Both the position numbers and the translations under genes were made by a program. The notes under the pieces are model-generated. The model was not told the DNA's origin and made no database searches. It was given only the letters and a program-made list of their open reading frames with translations. From Bradyrhizobium japonicum USDA 6 (lineage in GTDB: Bacteria; Pseudomonadota; Alphaproteobacteria; Rhizobiales; Xanthobacteraceae), in contig NC_017249.1 in assembly GCF_000284375.1 (NCBI RefSeq), positions 1,426,001-1,490,000 of the forward strand: a stretch of 64,000 nt of DNA, given 5' to 3'. This document shows, piece after piece, positions 20,103 through 30,985 of this stretch. Numbering within the stretch: the stretch's first letter is position 1; every line of letters begins with the position of its first letter.

Positions 20103-21575
20103 TTAACTGTTGTTGGCCGGCTTGGCGGCGGGCTTGGTCGCGGCCTTGGGCTTGGCGGGCTTGGCCGCCTGATCGCCGCTTGCCGCTGGCTTCTCGGCGG
20201 ATTTCGCCGCCGCATCGTGCTTGGCCGCGGCATGCTTGGTCCCGGCCGGCTTCGCCGCGGACTTGGTATCGCTCTTGGCGTCAGGCTTGGCGACATCCGG
20301 CTTTGCCGCCGCCGTCTTGGCATCCTTCGGCTTGTCGGCTGCTGGCTTGTCGGCTGCGTCAGGCTTCCTGGCGACGCGCGACTTCTTGCCACGCGGCTTT
20401 GGCGTGGCCTGCTGGTCGGCATCGGCCGCGACCGCCGCGATCAGGGCGGTGCCGGTGCGGGTCGGGCCGGTATAGACCAGCACGGGCTCGGCCGCAGCGG
20501 GGGCGGAGGCCATCAGCTCGGAGGCCTTCATCAGGGGCGGCTGAAGGCCCGCGGTGAAGAAGGTGACCTGGGCTTCGCCGCCGGTCGCAGAGGCCGATCC
20601 GGACGTGCCGCCATTGGCGGCGATCAGTGCGTCGTCATCGTCGCTGGCCGGCCGCTTGCGATGACCGCCGCACATGTCCTCGCGCAGGTTCGGCGGCGAG
20701 GCGTCGACCGGCACCAGCCTGTCGACGGTGCCGAGCGAGGGGCGGAGCCAGGTGAGATTATCCTGGCTGAAGCCGCGCTCGAGCAGCTGCGCCGCTTTCA
20801 CTGCACGCGCGGTGCCGGAGTTGGCGCCGAGCACGACGGCGATCAGCCGGCGGCCGTTGCGCGTGGCCGACGCCACGAGATTGTAGCCGGAGGCGCAGAT
20901 GAAGCCGGTCTTGAAACCGTCGGCGCCGGGGTAGCGGCCGATCAGCTTGTTGAAATTGCCGGTGACGCGCTTGCCGAAGCGGATTGCCGGGATGTGCACG
21001 AAGTATTCGTATTCCGGCAGGTCGCGCAGGAACGAGCGCGCGAGAATGCCGAGGTCGCGCGCGGACGTGATCTGGCCGTCGGCGGGCAGGCCGTTCGGAT
21101 TGACGTAGCTCGTCTGCGTCATGCCGAGCTTCCGCGCGGTATCGTTCATCATCGCCGAGAAGCCGTCGATCGAGCCGCCGACGCCTTCGGCGAGCACCAC
21201 GGCCATGTCGTTCGCCGACTTCACCATCATCATCTTCAGCGCGTTGTCGACGGTGAGCTGCGTTCCCGGACGGAACCCCATCTTCGACGGCGATTGCGAA
21301 GCCGCCGTCGGCGACACCGTGAGCAGCGTGTCGAGCGTGAGCCGGCCGTCCTTCACCGCCTTCAGCGTCACATAGGCGGTCATGATCTTGGTGACGGAGG
21401 CCGGATACCAGGGAATGGTCGCGTTCTCCGCCTGCAGCACCTTGCCGCTGTCGGCTTCGATCAGCAGCAGTGCTTCGGCGCCCGCCGCGCGCGGCGCAAG
21501 CAGCGCGGCGGATGCGAGGGCCGCGGCGAACAGGTTGAACAGGGACTTGCGAAGCAGCGGGCGAAGGGCGTGCAC
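20103..21575 (-). CDS. D-alanyl-D-alanine carboxypeptidase with Ala/Lys/Pro-rich tail
   Basis: This 490-residue penicillin-binding protein trims stem peptides of peptidoglycan. A signal peptide (ends A-G-A) precedes the catalytic S60-V-T-K63, the S120-A-N122 and the K222-T-G224 motifs, all intact. The family catalytic domain ends near residue 300. The remaining third holds a DDDD segment and then about 95 residues of repeated Ala, Lys, Pro and Asp (AAKPDVAKPDAKSD type), a flexible basic tail perhaps binding cell wall or anionic polymer. No amphipathic membrane anchor is evident at the C-terminus. Confidence 0.92.
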   Translation of the reverse strand: MHALRPLLRKSLFNLFAAALASAALLAPRAAGAEALLLIEADSGKVLQAENATIPWYPASVTKIMTAYVTLKAVKDGRLTLDTLLTVSPTAASQSPSKMGFRPGTQLTVDNALKMMMVKSANDMAVVLAEGVGGSIDGFSAMMNDTARKLGMTQTSYVNPNGLPADGQITSARDLGILARSFLRDLPEYEYFVHIPAIRFGKRVTGNFNKLIGRYPGADGFKTGFICASGYNLVASATRNGRRLIAVVLGANSGTARAVKAAQLLERGFSQDNLTWLRPSLGTVDRLVPVDASPPNLREDMCGGHRKRPASDDDDALIAANGGTSGSASATGGEAQVTFFTAGLQPPLMKASELMASAPAAAEPVLVYTGPTRTGTALIAAVAADADQQATPKPRGKKSRVARKPDAADKPAADKPKDAKTAAAKPDVAKPDAKSDTKSAAKPAGTKHAAAKHDAAAKSAEKPAASGDQAAKPAKPKAATKPAAKPANNS

Positions 21576-21751
21576 TATCCGATTCCGGTCCTTGGAGACC
21601 CGCCGGTTCCGGTCGGCTCTCGTGATCTGATGGTCGGTTCTGAAGTCCGGCGCCGCCGCTTGCGGCGTCGCAAACCTATACCGGCTCGTGCGTCGAGAAT
21701 AGGGGTTTCGGCCGGGTATTCCGCGATGAAATAGGCCGAATTTCGACGATG

Positions 21752-23548
21752 CTATGGGGACTTGACCGCAGTCGCTGCAGCCTCAGCGGCCGTCACGCTG
21801 GCCCGTGCATTTTCCTGAACCATGAACTGGGCCCTGGCGAGTTCGGCAAAATGGCCCCCTTTGGCCACGAGTTCATCGAAAGTTCCGCTTTCGATCACGC
21901 GGCCGTTCTCGAACACCAGGATCCGCGTGGCATTGCGGATGGTGGAGAGACGGTGGGCGATCACGAACGTGGTGCGTCCCTTCATCACTTCGTCGAGAGC
22001 GGCGTTCACCTTGGCCTCGGTGACGGCGTCGAGCGCGCTGGTGGCCTCGTCCAGGATCAGAATCGGCGGATCCTTCAGCAGCGCGCGGGCGATCGACAGC
22101 CGCTGCCGCTCGCCGCCGGAGAGCATGCGGCCGCGCTCGCCGGCATTGGTCTCGAAGCCACCGCTGCGCTCGATGAATTCGAGCGCCTGCGCGCGCTCGG
22201 CGGCCTTGCGCATCTCGGCTTCGGTCGCATCCGGTTTGCCGACGCGCAGATTGTCCTCGATCGAGCGGTTGAACAGCAGCGCTTCCTGGAACACGACGCC
22301 GATGTTTCGCCGCAGCGACGTCAGCGTCACGCCGCGCACGTCCATGCCGTCGATCCTGATGAAACCGGACTGCGGATCGAAGGCGCGATGCAACAGCGCG
22401 ATCGCGGTCGACTTGCCGGCGCCGGTCGGGCCGACCAGCGCGATGGTCTGGCCGGGCAGCGCGGTGAAGGAGAGGTCCTCGATTGCCGGCCGCTTGCCGT
22501 CATAGGAGAAGGTGACGTCGTTGAATTCGACGAGGCCGGAGAGCCGCCCCGCATCGATCGCGTCAGGGCGGTCGTGCACCGCGGGCACCGCGTCGAGCAC
22601 GTTGAAGAATTCGCGCAGGCGCGGGGCTTCCATGAACACGTTGTTGATGAAGCTCACGACCTGTTCGAGCTTCTGGATCAGCATCGTCGCGAAGCTCACG
22701 AACATCACGATCTCGCCGACCGAGGTGAGCCCCTGGTCGTGCAGGGCGATACCGAGCGAGAAGATCGCGAGCACCGTGATGGTGGTGGAGGCGCGGGTGA
22801 TGACGGTGACGAGCGCCCACCACGACAGCACCGGCATCTGCGCGGCGAGCAGCTCGTCGGCGACGGAGCGCAGTCCCTTCACTTCGGATTCGACACGGAC
22901 AAAACTCTGCACCAGGGCGACATTGCCGAGCGCGTCGGAGGCTCGCGCGGAGAGCTCGCTATATCGCTCCTCGACCGCCATCTGCATGCCGAAGGTCTTG
23001 CGTACGACGAAGGTGGTCAGCACGGTGAAGACGATGCAGAGCACGAACAGCAGGATCGCGAGCCGCCAGTTGAGGTAGAGCGACAGCGGCAGCAGCACCA
23101 CGACCGACAGGATTGCGGCAAAGTGCTCGCGGAAGAAGCCGAGCCACAACCGCCACAGCGCGTCGGTGCCGTTGAGCATCACCTTCATCAGCCGGCCCGA
23201 ATGGGTGCCTGAGTGGAAGGTCAGCGGCAGTTGCAGAATATGCTCGAAATAGTCGGTCAGCACCGCCTGGCGCTGGCGGTGCGAGAGCCGGTCGGCCTGC
23301 AAGGCCACGAGCGCGCTGCAGCCGATGGTGAACAGCCCGAACGCCACCCAGGCCAGCAGGAACGGCCAGGCCGAGTTCGATCCGGCGACCGTCTTGCCGG
23401 AGAGCACGTCGACGATCCGGCCGAACAGCACGGGTTCCGCGAACTGCGAGGCCGCAAGCAGGAGATTGGCAAACGCCAGCAACCAGCCCAGCCGCGCCTC
23501 CTTGCCGAGCAGTTCGAGAACGCGGGTGTAGAGGCGGAGGATGGACAT
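21752..23548 (-). CDS. ndvA: ABC exporter, cyclic beta-glucan type (NdvA/ChvA-like)
   Basis: The 598-residue half-transporter has an N-terminal six-helix exporter domain (about 1-310) and a C-terminal ATPase. Walker [10 protein letters not shown] is at 373-381, the signature LSGGE at 476-480, Walker [13 protein letters not shown] at 496-507 and the switch His in VIAHRLST. The N-terminal start ([22 protein letters not shown]) and overall pattern resemble NdvA/ChvA, which export cyclic beta-glucans to the periplasm for osmoadaptation and, in rhizobia, nodule development. The glucan specificity is inferred from similarity only. Confidence 0.88.
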   Translation of the reverse strand: MSILRLYTRVLELLGKEARLGWLLAFANLLLAASQFAEPVLFGRIVDVLSGKTVAGSNSAWPFLLAWVAFGLFTIGCSALVALQADRLSHRQRQAVLTDYFEHILQLPLTFHSGTHSGRLMKVMLNGTDALWRLWLGFFREHFAAILSVVVLLPLSLYLNWRLAILLFVLCIVFTVLTTFVVRKTFGMQMAVEERYSELSARASDALGNVALVQSFVRVESEVKGLRSVADELLAAQMPVLSWWALVTVITRASTTITVLAIFSLGIALHDQGLTSVGEIVMFVSFATMLIQKLEQVVSFINNVFMEAPRLREFFNVLDAVPAVHDRPDAIDAGRLSGLVEFNDVTFSYDGKRPAIEDLSFTALPGQTIALVGPTGAGKSTAIALLHRAFDPQSGFIRIDGMDVRGVTLTSLRRNIGVVFQEALLFNRSIEDNLRVGKPDATEAEMRKAAERAQALEFIERSGGFETNAGERGRMLSGGERQRLSIARALLKDPPILILDEATSALDAVTEAKVNAALDEVMKGRTTFVIAHRLSTIRNATRILVFENGRVIESGTFDELVAKGGHFAELARAQFMVQENARASVTAAEAAATAVKSP

Positions 23549-23639
23549 GCGGTGGACGAACTCGGGCGGACGAGACGGTGTGAGCCCGCATTCTAATCAG
23601 GGATCGCCGGTTAGATACAGCGGAAGCTGCGGGTTTTGC

Positions 23640-24689
23640 TCAGTTGATCAACCGTCCTGCGACCGGCGGCAGGAACCGGTCGTCGAAGATATCGCCCGCC
23701 GCCGGCCGCTTGCGGAATTTGAAATCCTGCGCGATCTGGTCGATCGAGCGGTCCAGGCGCGCCGGGTCGATGCCGCCGAGACCGTTGCGCTTGACCTCGT
23801 CGGTCAGGATGTTGTCGATGAGCACGCTGCGCAAGCGTTCCCGCTCGAGGTCGCGGTCGCCGTCGTCGATCCGGCTCGCGGCTTCGTCCGCCGCACGGGC
23901 CGGCTCTTTGATGGTCGCGTTGACGCCGGCGATCAATGCGCGGACGAATCCCTTCACGGCGTCGGGCTTCGTGGCGGCGAAAGCGGGGTTGGCCACCACG
24001 GCGAAGCCGTAGGCCTCGCAGCCATAGTCGGCATAGCGGAGTACCACGAGATCGCCACCGGGCACGCCGCGGTCGCGCAGGTTCACCGCCGACAGATAGC
24101 TGAAGCCGGCGACCGCATCGACCTGGCCCGCGGAAAGGAGCGGCTCGCGGACCGCGGCGCTAATCTTGTGGAATTTCACCTGTGACACGTTGATGCCGTT
24201 CTGCTGCGCCAGCGCCGGCCACAGCCGCATCGACAGATCACCGTCGGCGACGCCGACAGTCTTGCCGTCGAGGTCGGACAGCAAGTGAATGCCGCGGCTC
24301 CTGCGCGCGACGATCGCGTAAGGCGCGCGATTGAACAACATGAACACGGCTTTGACCGGCGCGGCATCGTCCTTGTCGCGAAAGCGGATCAGCTCGTTGA
24401 TGTCGACGAGCGCGAGCTCGCTGCCGCCCTTGGCGACGCGCGCAAGCGCCTCCGGCGATCCGGTTGCGCTCTTGAAGGACACGTTGAGACGCTCGGCGCC
24501 GAAATTGCCGTCCTTCGCGGCGAGGAAGAACGGCGCCATGCTCGCATCGACGGGACGATCGAATGTGAAGTGGATGGCAGTGGACGGCGCAGCAGTCTCG
24601 GCCGCGCTGACGTCGTGTGCAGTCAGCGCGGCAAGCGGGATTGCAATGGCCAGCAGGCCGCGAAGGGCGATCGTCTTGAATGCAAACAT
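23640..24689 (-). CDS. ABC transporter substrate-binding protein (NitT/TauT-like)
   Basis: This is a 349-residue periplasmic binding protein with a signal peptide from ATG 24689 (ends V-S-A). RPVDASMAPFFLAAKDGNF, VSFKSATGSPEALARVAKGGSELALVD, LDGKTVGVADGD and the YGFAVVANPAFA region match the NitT/TauT/SsuA (NMT1-like) class, which binds sulfonates, nitrate, thiamine precursors or aromatic acids. No permease or ATPase gene lies next to it, so it is an orphan that must share a transporter encoded elsewhere. Confidence 0.87.
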   Translation of the reverse strand: MFAFKTIALRGLLAIAIPLAALTAHDVSAAETAAPSTAIHFTFDRPVDASMAPFFLAAKDGNFGAERLNVSFKSATGSPEALARVAKGGSELALVDINELIRFRDKDDAAPVKAVFMLFNRAPYAIVARRSRGIHLLSDLDGKTVGVADGDLSMRLWPALAQQNGINVSQVKFHKISAAVREPLLSAGQVDAVAGFSYLSAVNLRDRGVPGGDLVVLRYADYGCEAYGFAVVANPAFAATKPDAVKGFVRALIAGVNATIKEPARAADEAASRIDDGDRDLERERLRSVLIDNILTDEVKRNGLGGIDPARLDRSIDQIAQDFKFRKRPAAGDIFDDRFLPPVAGRLIN

Positions 24690-24914
24690 CAGTCGCGCCG
24701 GTCCGCATTGTTGTGGTTTCGTGACGCTCGCAGCGCCGGCCGGCGACGAGCCTGCGCGCGCCAACATGAACGGCGGATGAGCGGGGGTTGCGTCATGATC
24801 ACGCAACCCCGTTCAGCTTCTGTTGGGGTTGGGGAACCCAACATGGGCTGCGGTGTTTGAACGGCATGAGCCTGTCGTCAGGCACCATTCGAGGTCCCAA
24901 GGAGGGTCCAGGAC

Positions 24915-25292
24915 ATGTTTGACCGATTTTCGAGATTTGCCGGCCGCAAGGCCGTCTTTGCCACCGCCGCGGTGCTGGCGCTGACCGCGGTCGCCCCGAC
25001 CGCCTCATACGCAGGCGGCCGCCACTGGCATGGCGGTGGCGGCGGTGCTGCGGCTGCCGCGGCCTTTGCCGGCATCATCGGCACCGGCCTTGCGATCGCT
25101 GCGACCCGTGACGCCTACGCTTATGATTACGGTCCGGGTCCGGGTTATGGCTATTACGGCGGCCCTGCCTATTACAGTGGCCCCGCCTACGGTCCTTACT
25201 ACGGCCCAGGCCCGAACTACCAATATCAGCGCTATGGCGGCTCGGCTCCGTCGGAGCTCTGTGGCCAGGGCTACATGCAGAACTGCTACTAG
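24915..25292 (+). CDS. Exported Gly/Tyr-rich protein
   Basis: The 125-residue product has a signal peptide (ends S-Y-A), a HWHGGGGG stretch, an Ala-rich hydrophobic segment (about 48-65) and a Tyr/Gly/Pro-rich tail (GYYGGPAYYSGPAYGPYYGPGPNY) ending with two cysteines. The composition suggests a surface or envelope protein with one membrane-associated helix, as in many rhizobial glycine-rich exported proteins. A GGAGGG ribosome site precedes the ATG. Function is unknown. Confidence 0.75.
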   Translation: MFDRFSRFAGRKAVFATAAVLALTAVAPTASYAGGRHWHGGGGGAAAAAAFAGIIGTGLAIAATRDAYAYDYGPGPGYGYYGGPAYYSGPAYGPYYGPGPNYQYQRYGGSAPSELCGQGYMQNCY

Positions 25293-25293
25293 C

Positions 25294-25338
25294 CTTGGCT
25301 ACCAAGTTCTTGGCTACCAAGTCCCCGGCTACCAAGTC
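25294..25338. repeat. 15-bp tandem repeat, three copies
   Basis: Units cttggctaccaagtt (25294), cttggctaccaagtc (25309) and cccggctaccaagtc (25324) lie head to tail between the stop codon of the Gly/Tyr-rich gene and its terminator. Each unit contains the small palindrome cttggctaccaag, so the RNA could form three short hairpins. Confidence 0.8.
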
Positions 25339-25346
25339 TTGACCAC

Positions 25347-25385
25347 AACGGGCCGTCGCGCTTGCCGCGGCGGCCCGTTTTTCGC
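25347..25385 (+). terminator. Rho-independent terminator
   Basis: The stem aacgggccg / cggcccgtt with inner gtcgcg...cgcggc pairing is followed by ttttcgctttt. It should end the transcript of the Gly/Tyr-rich gene before hisE. Confidence 0.8.
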
Positions 25386-25440
25386 TTTTAACCCTGCGCG
25401 TTAACGCGCTCGCCATTGGTTTAGGGTAGTTTTGAGGACC

Positions 25441-25845
25441 ATGAGTGATTCGCTTGAGCGGCTATATCTGGCTGTGCTCGCGGCCAAGGATCTTGATCCG
25501 GCAACATCGCGTACCGCCCGGCTGTTTCAGCGTGGGCCGTCCAAAATGGCGAAGAAACTGGCCGAAGAAGCCATTGAGGTCGTCATCGACGCGGTCAATG
25601 GCGATAGCGAGGCCGTGATCCGGGAAAGCGCCGACCTGCTCTACAATCTCACGGTGCTCTGGGCCTCGGCCGGCGTGCGCCCGGAGGACGTCTGGCGCGA
25701 GATGGCGCGGCGGGAAGACATGCTCGGCATTGCCGAGAAGCTGCCGAAGTCACCGGTGAAGCTGCCCAAAGTGGCGTCACCGCGCGTTGCCGCCAGGCGG
25801 CCAATTGTCGCGCTGGAAGGGCGCGTCTCGCGCAAGCGCCACTAA
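25441..25845 (+). CDS. hisE: Phosphoribosyl-ATP pyrophosphatase
   Basis: The 134-residue enzyme hydrolyses phosphoribosyl-ATP in histidine synthesis. The metal-binding helices of the MazG-like fold are clear: KLAEEAIEVVIDAV and ESADLLYNLTVLW. RTARLFQRGPSKMAKK is a family hallmark. A TTG three codons upstream is an alternative start, but ATG 25441 fits homologues. About 30 basic residues extend beyond the usual end (PSPRVAARRPIVALEGRVSRKRH region). It is separated here from other his genes. Confidence 0.93.
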   Translation: MSDSLERLYLAVLAAKDLDPATSRTARLFQRGPSKMAKKLAEEAIEVVIDAVNGDSEAVIRESADLLYNLTVLWASAGVRPEDVWREMARREDMLGIAEKLPKSPVKLPKVASPRVAARRPIVALEGRVSRKRH

Positions 25846-25999
25846 AACGCGGTGAAACCGGCGCAAAGCGTCATCGCGCTTTAGGTTGTTGTTTGCGCGT
25901 GATCTTTCGGAAAACCGCGACACACTGTTCCGGATCAGGCCCAATCGTCACAAAACTCGCGATGGACAAATCCGTCCCATGGTGCTTCATCGCGGCGCC

Positions 26000-26581
26000 A
26001 TGCTGAAACGTATCTACGACTGGTGCATCGACGCCGCCCACAAGCCCTACGCGCTCTGGATCATGGGAGCCGTGGCTTTCGCAGAAAGCTCCTTCTTTCC
26101 GGTCCCGCCGGATGTGATGCTGGTCCCGATGTCGCTGGCGCGCCCGCAGCGCGCCTGGGTCTATGCCGCGATCTGCACCGTCACCTCGGTGCTCGGCGGC
26201 CTGCTCGGCTACGCCATCGGCGCGCTGCTGTTCGACTCGGTCGGCCACTGGCTGATTCAGGTCTATGGCCTCGGCGACAAGGTCGATGCCTTCCGCGCCT
26301 CCTATGCCGAGTGGGGCGCGGTGATCATCCTGCTCAAGGGCCTGACGCCGATCCCCTACAAGCTCGTCACTATCACCTCGGGCTTTGCCGGCTACAATAT
26401 CGTCCTGTTCATCCTGTGCTCGATCATCGCGCGCGGCGGCCGTTTCTTCATCGTCGCGATCCTGCTCAACCGCTATGGCGACTGGATCCGCGTCAGGATC
26501 GAGAAGCATCTCGGGCTCTGGGTGACGATCGGCGCCATAGTGCTGGTGCTCGGCTTCGTCGTCGCGGTCAAGCTGATCTAG
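26000..26581 (+). CDS. VTT-domain (DedA/YqaA-like) membrane protein
   Basis: The 193-residue inner-membrane protein has the YqaA-type SNARE-associated/VTT domain: FAESSFFPVPPDVMLVPMSL, GGLLGYAIG, LLKGLTPIPYKLVTITSGFAGYN and a final hydrophobic helix. VTT proteins are thought to move phospholipids across the membrane. The open frame extends to 25886, but no ribosome site supports any start; ATG 26000 begins the conserved part. Confidence 0.87.
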   Translation: MLKRIYDWCIDAAHKPYALWIMGAVAFAESSFFPVPPDVMLVPMSLARPQRAWVYAAICTVTSVLGGLLGYAIGALLFDSVGHWLIQVYGLGDKVDAFRASYAEWGAVIILLKGLTPIPYKLVTITSGFAGYNIVLFILCSIIARGGRFFIVAILLNRYGDWIRVRIEKHLGLWVTIGAIVLVLGFVVAVKLI

Positions 26582-26703
26582 AGAATGATCCGGATCCGAA
26601 GGGCCGCGTCAGCGCGACGTGTGAAGCGGTTCTCCGCAAAGATCATGTTCGCTCGATAACCCCGCGCTTTGCCGCTGCGCCGGGTTCAGCTACGGTTGCC
26701 GTC

Positions 26704-27243
26704 ATGATGGTTCGATCCGGCAATCCGGTCCTCCGACCGGGGACGCTGATATTTGCAGTGCTTTCGCTCCTGCTCGGTGCCGGCGGCACCGGCTGGCCGC
26801 AATCCGCGCCGCCGGCGCTCGGCTTGCAGGAGCAGGGACCGCAGACCGCGCCGCTGCCCTCGACATCAGCACCTTCATCGCCGCCGGCGCGCGAGGAAAA
26901 TCCTGGGCTGATCAACGAAATGGGCAAGCTGTTCGACAAGCTGCCCTCGATCCTGCCGCCGATCAAAAGCCCGAGCGAGACCATGAACGATCTGTCGCGG
27001 CTGGCGACGCCGTCGGCGATGGTGTCGGGGCGCATGGCTTGCCCCGCCTCGTCGAATGGCGCGCCCGACTGCAAGCAAGCCGCCGACCAGCTCTGCCAGA
27101 GCAAGGGCTACAAGGAAGGCAAGAGCCTGAACGCCGATTCCGCGGAAAAATGCTCGGCCAAGGTTCTGATCCCGGGCCGGCAACGCAAACCGGATGACTG
27201 CCGCACCGATACCTTCGTCACCAGCGCGCTGTGCCAGAACTGA
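26704..27243 (+). CDS. Exported protein of unknown function, Cys-rich C-terminus
   Basis: The 179-residue protein starts at a double ATG with an N-terminal hydrophobic signal-like helix, then a Pro/Ser/Ala-rich linker (about 45-65), an NEMGKLFDKLPSILPPIKSPSETM segment and a C-terminal part with six cysteines (MACPASSN, CKQAADQLCQSKGY, EKCSAK, DDCRTD, ALCQN). The CxxAADxxCxxKGYxxGKSL pattern recurs in rhizobial exported proteins. No function is known. It sits 27 bases before aspA. Confidence 0.75.
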   Translation: MMVRSGNPVLRPGTLIFAVLSLLLGAGGTGWPQSAPPALGLQEQGPQTAPLPSTSAPSSPPAREENPGLINEMGKLFDKLPSILPPIKSPSETMNDLSRLATPSAMVSGRMACPASSNGAPDCKQAADQLCQSKGYKEGKSLNADSAEKCSAKVLIPGRQRKPDDCRTDTFVTSALCQN

Positions 27244-27270
27244 GGACGTAGCGCCAGCAAAGGAGCGCCC

Positions 27271-28671
<1,401 letters not shown>

Positions 28672-28696
28672 CTGTTTGCTATCCGCAGCTCTCGCC

Positions 28697-28785
28697 TCGT
28701 CATTGCGAGGAGCGCTTGCGACGAAGCAATCCAGATTGGTTCCGCGGAGACCGTCTGGATTGCTTCGCTGCGCTCGCAATGACGG
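28697..28785. repeat. Intergenic palindromic repeat (GTCATTGCGAGG type)
   Basis: Left arm cgtcattgcgaggagcgctt...gaagcaatccaga and right arm tctggattgcttcgctgcgctcgcaatgacg pair almost throughout, around a short gattggttccgcggagac loop. This family is very common in bradyrhizobial intergenic regions. Confidence 0.85.
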
Positions 28786-28936
28786 AGAAGACGGAAAGGT
28801 AGGAATTCCGCATGTTGGAATTGCGGTAACGGCATCCGCCACGGCGTCAAAACGCAATACTTGACAGTGGAAAGATTGCCTTGTTGGTATGGCCTCCAGC
28901 TTTCGGTTTGCTCGCCACCAAAGGATCGTTTCGCCT

Positions 28937-29905
28937 ATGTCCATGCCCGCCTTGTTCAAGGGACGCCTGTCGATCCCCGTGATCGGTTCGCCGCTCTTCA
29001 TCATCTCGGTGCCCGATCTCGTGATCGCGCAGTGCAAGGCCGGTGTGGTCGGCTCGTTTCCGTCGCTGAACGCGCGGCCGCCGGAGCTGCTCGACGAATG
29101 GTTGGCGCGGATCACCGAAGAGCTCGCGGCCTATGACCGCGCCCATCCCGACAAGCCGTCGGCGCCGTTCGCGGTGAACCAGATCGTGCACAAGTCGAAC
29201 AACCGGCTCGATCACGACATGCAGCTCTGCGCCAAGTACAAGGTGCCGATGATCATCTCGTCGCTTGGCGCGCGCGAGGAGCTCAATCAAGCGGTCCACG
29301 GCTGGGGCGGCATCGTCTTCCACGACGTGATCAACCAGAAGTTCGCCCACAAGGCGATCGAGAAGGGCGCCGATGGCCTGATCCTGGTTGCGGCGGGCGC
29401 CGGCGGCCATGCCGGAACGATCTCGCCGCTGGCCTTCGTTGCAGAAACGCGAAAATGGTTCGACGGCCCGATCGCGCTGTCGGGCGCGATCGGCAACGGC
29501 AAGGCGATCCGCGCCGCGCGCATCCTCGGCGCAGACTTCGCCTATATCGGCTCGGCGTTCATTGCGACCAAGGAAGCCAACGCGGTCGAGAAATACAAGG
29601 AAATGATCGCGGGCTCGACGGCCGACGACATCGTCTACTCCAACCTCTTCACCGGCGTGCACGGCAACTATCTGAAGCCTTCGATCCTCGCGGCCGGCAT
29701 GGATCCGGAAAACCTCCCGACGTCCGATCCGTCCAAGATGAACTTCGGCACGGATGCCTCCGGCGAGCGCGCCAAGCCGAAGGCCTGGAAGGAGATCTGG
29801 GGTTCGGGCCAAGGCATCGGCAGCGTCGACGGCATCATCCCCGCTGCCGATCTGATCGCGCGCTTCAAGAAGGAATATGACGAAGCGATCGATCCGCCGC
29901 TCTAA
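28937..29905 (+). CDS. Nitronate monooxygenase family protein (paralogue 1)
   Basis: The 322-residue TIM-barrel FMN protein is of the NMO/2-nitropropane dioxygenase type. An AAGGA site 11 bases upstream supports ATG 28937; the frame extends to 28889. PVIGSPLFIISVPDLVIAQCKAGVVGSFPSLNAR, HKAIEKGADGLILVAAGAGGHAG and ALSGAIGNGKAIRAARILGADFAYIGSAFIATKEA cover the family flavin-binding regions. These enzymes oxidise alkyl nitronates, though many act on unknown substrates. A clear paralogue lies at 32946, and the genes between encode a thioesterase and an acyl-CoA ligase, hinting at an acyl-CoA related role. Confidence 0.9.
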   Translation: MSMPALFKGRLSIPVIGSPLFIISVPDLVIAQCKAGVVGSFPSLNARPPELLDEWLARITEELAAYDRAHPDKPSAPFAVNQIVHKSNNRLDHDMQLCAKYKVPMIISSLGAREELNQAVHGWGGIVFHDVINQKFAHKAIEKGADGLILVAAGAGGHAGTISPLAFVAETRKWFDGPIALSGAIGNGKAIRAARILGADFAYIGSAFIATKEANAVEKYKEMIAGSTADDIVYSNLFTGVHGNYLKPSILAAGMDPENLPTSDPSKMNFGTDASGERAKPKAWKEIWGSGQGIGSVDGIIPAADLIARFKKEYDEAIDPPL

Positions 29906-29907
29906 CC

Positions 29908-30050
29908 GCTAGTCCCGGACGCGCTGCAGCGTGCCAAAAGCGCGTTCACGCGCGTCTTCGACGCGCTATGGCTGCCGCGCAGAGCCGGGACCCATCGCTG
30001 CAGCACATCGACCCCGGCTCTGCACCGCTTACGCGCTGCGCTGCGTCCGG
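29908..30050. repeat. Composite intergenic palindrome
   Basis: An outer pair, gtcccggacgcgctgcagcg at the left and cgctgcgctgcgtccggggaa at the right, encloses a gccgggaccc...ccccggctctgc inner pair. It is related to the elements at 5570 and 6545 and lies just before the thioesterase gene. Confidence 0.65.
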
Positions 30051-30078
30051 GGAACGCCAGCCGAGATATCGTGCAAAC

Positions 30079-30852
30079 ATGACCGCCATCTTTCGCGTCG
30101 ACTGCAACAACGTCGACACCAGCCCCAATGCCGCGGGCCCGTGGGACCGGCGCATGCAGCACGGCTCGGCGCCGTCTGCGCTGGTGACGTGGGCGGCCGA
30201 ACGCATTCCGACGCCGGTGCCGATGAATGTTGCGCGCGTCACCATCGACTTGATGCGCCCGGTGCCGGTGGCGCCGCTCACGATCGAGAGCGAGGTTTTG
30301 CGCGAGGGGCGCAAGATCCAGCTCTGCGAGATCAAGTTGTTCGCCGACGGTGTTCAGGTCGTCGGTGCCACCGTGCTCAAGATCAAGCGGCAATCGCAGC
30401 CGTTGCCGGACGACGTCAAGGAGTTGCCGGTCACGCTGCCGTCGCCCGAGGACTCGCTGGTCGAGGACGGCCATGGCGCGACCAGTCCGTTCGCAGGCAT
30501 GGTCTCGATGCGCGCCGCGCGCGGCCGCTTCGGCCAGGCCGTGGCCGGCGCGATCTGGTTTCGCCTCGACCATCCGCTGGTCGAAGGCGAAGCGGTCTCG
30601 CAGGCGATGCGCGCCGTGGTCGCCGCCGACTTTTCCAACGGCACCGCCTCGACGCTCGACTTCCGCGCCTGGACCTACATCAATGCCGACCTCACCGTGA
30701 ACCTGTCGCGCCAGCCGGTCGGCGAGTGGATCTTGCTCGACGGTGAATCCTGGATCGGCCCCGACGGCGCCGGCCTCGCGATGTCGCGGCTCGCGGATCG
30801 TCACGGCTATTTCGGCCGCGCGGTGCAGAGTCTGGTGATCGAAAAGCGGTAA
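30079..30852 (+). CDS. Acyl-CoA thioesterase family protein (double hotdog)
   Basis: The 257-residue product has the layout of the bacterial TesB-like/4HBT_3 thioesterases: an N-terminal hotdog (AALVTWAAERIPTPVPMNVARVTIDLMRPVPVAPLTIESEVLREGRKIQLCEIKLF-type pattern, in shortened form here) and a C-terminal hotdog (ASTLDFRAWTYINADLTVNLSRQPVGEWILLDGESWIGPDGAGLAMSRLADRHGYFGRAVQSL). It should hydrolyse acyl-CoA thioesters in the cytoplasm. The frame runs upstream through the repeat, but protein-like sequence begins at ATG 30079. Confidence 0.87.
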   Translation: MTAIFRVDCNNVDTSPNAAGPWDRRMQHGSAPSALVTWAAERIPTPVPMNVARVTIDLMRPVPVAPLTIESEVLREGRKIQLCEIKLFADGVQVVGATVLKIKRQSQPLPDDVKELPVTLPSPEDSLVEDGHGATSPFAGMVSMRAARGRFGQAVAGAIWFRLDHPLVEGEAVSQAMRAVVAADFSNGTASTLDFRAWTYINADLTVNLSRQPVGEWILLDGESWIGPDGAGLAMSRLADRHGYFGRAVQSLVIEKR

Positions 30853-30985
30853 GCGTGACGGCAAGCGCCGTGAGCGCTCCTTTGAGCCGATGGAACGGCA
30901 GACTTCCGCCGCCGCGGAAGGGATGCCCTGGTCGCGAACCTCTTCTTGTCCGGAGGTCTCTGTTCGACGCCAGCGTCCTGCCAGT

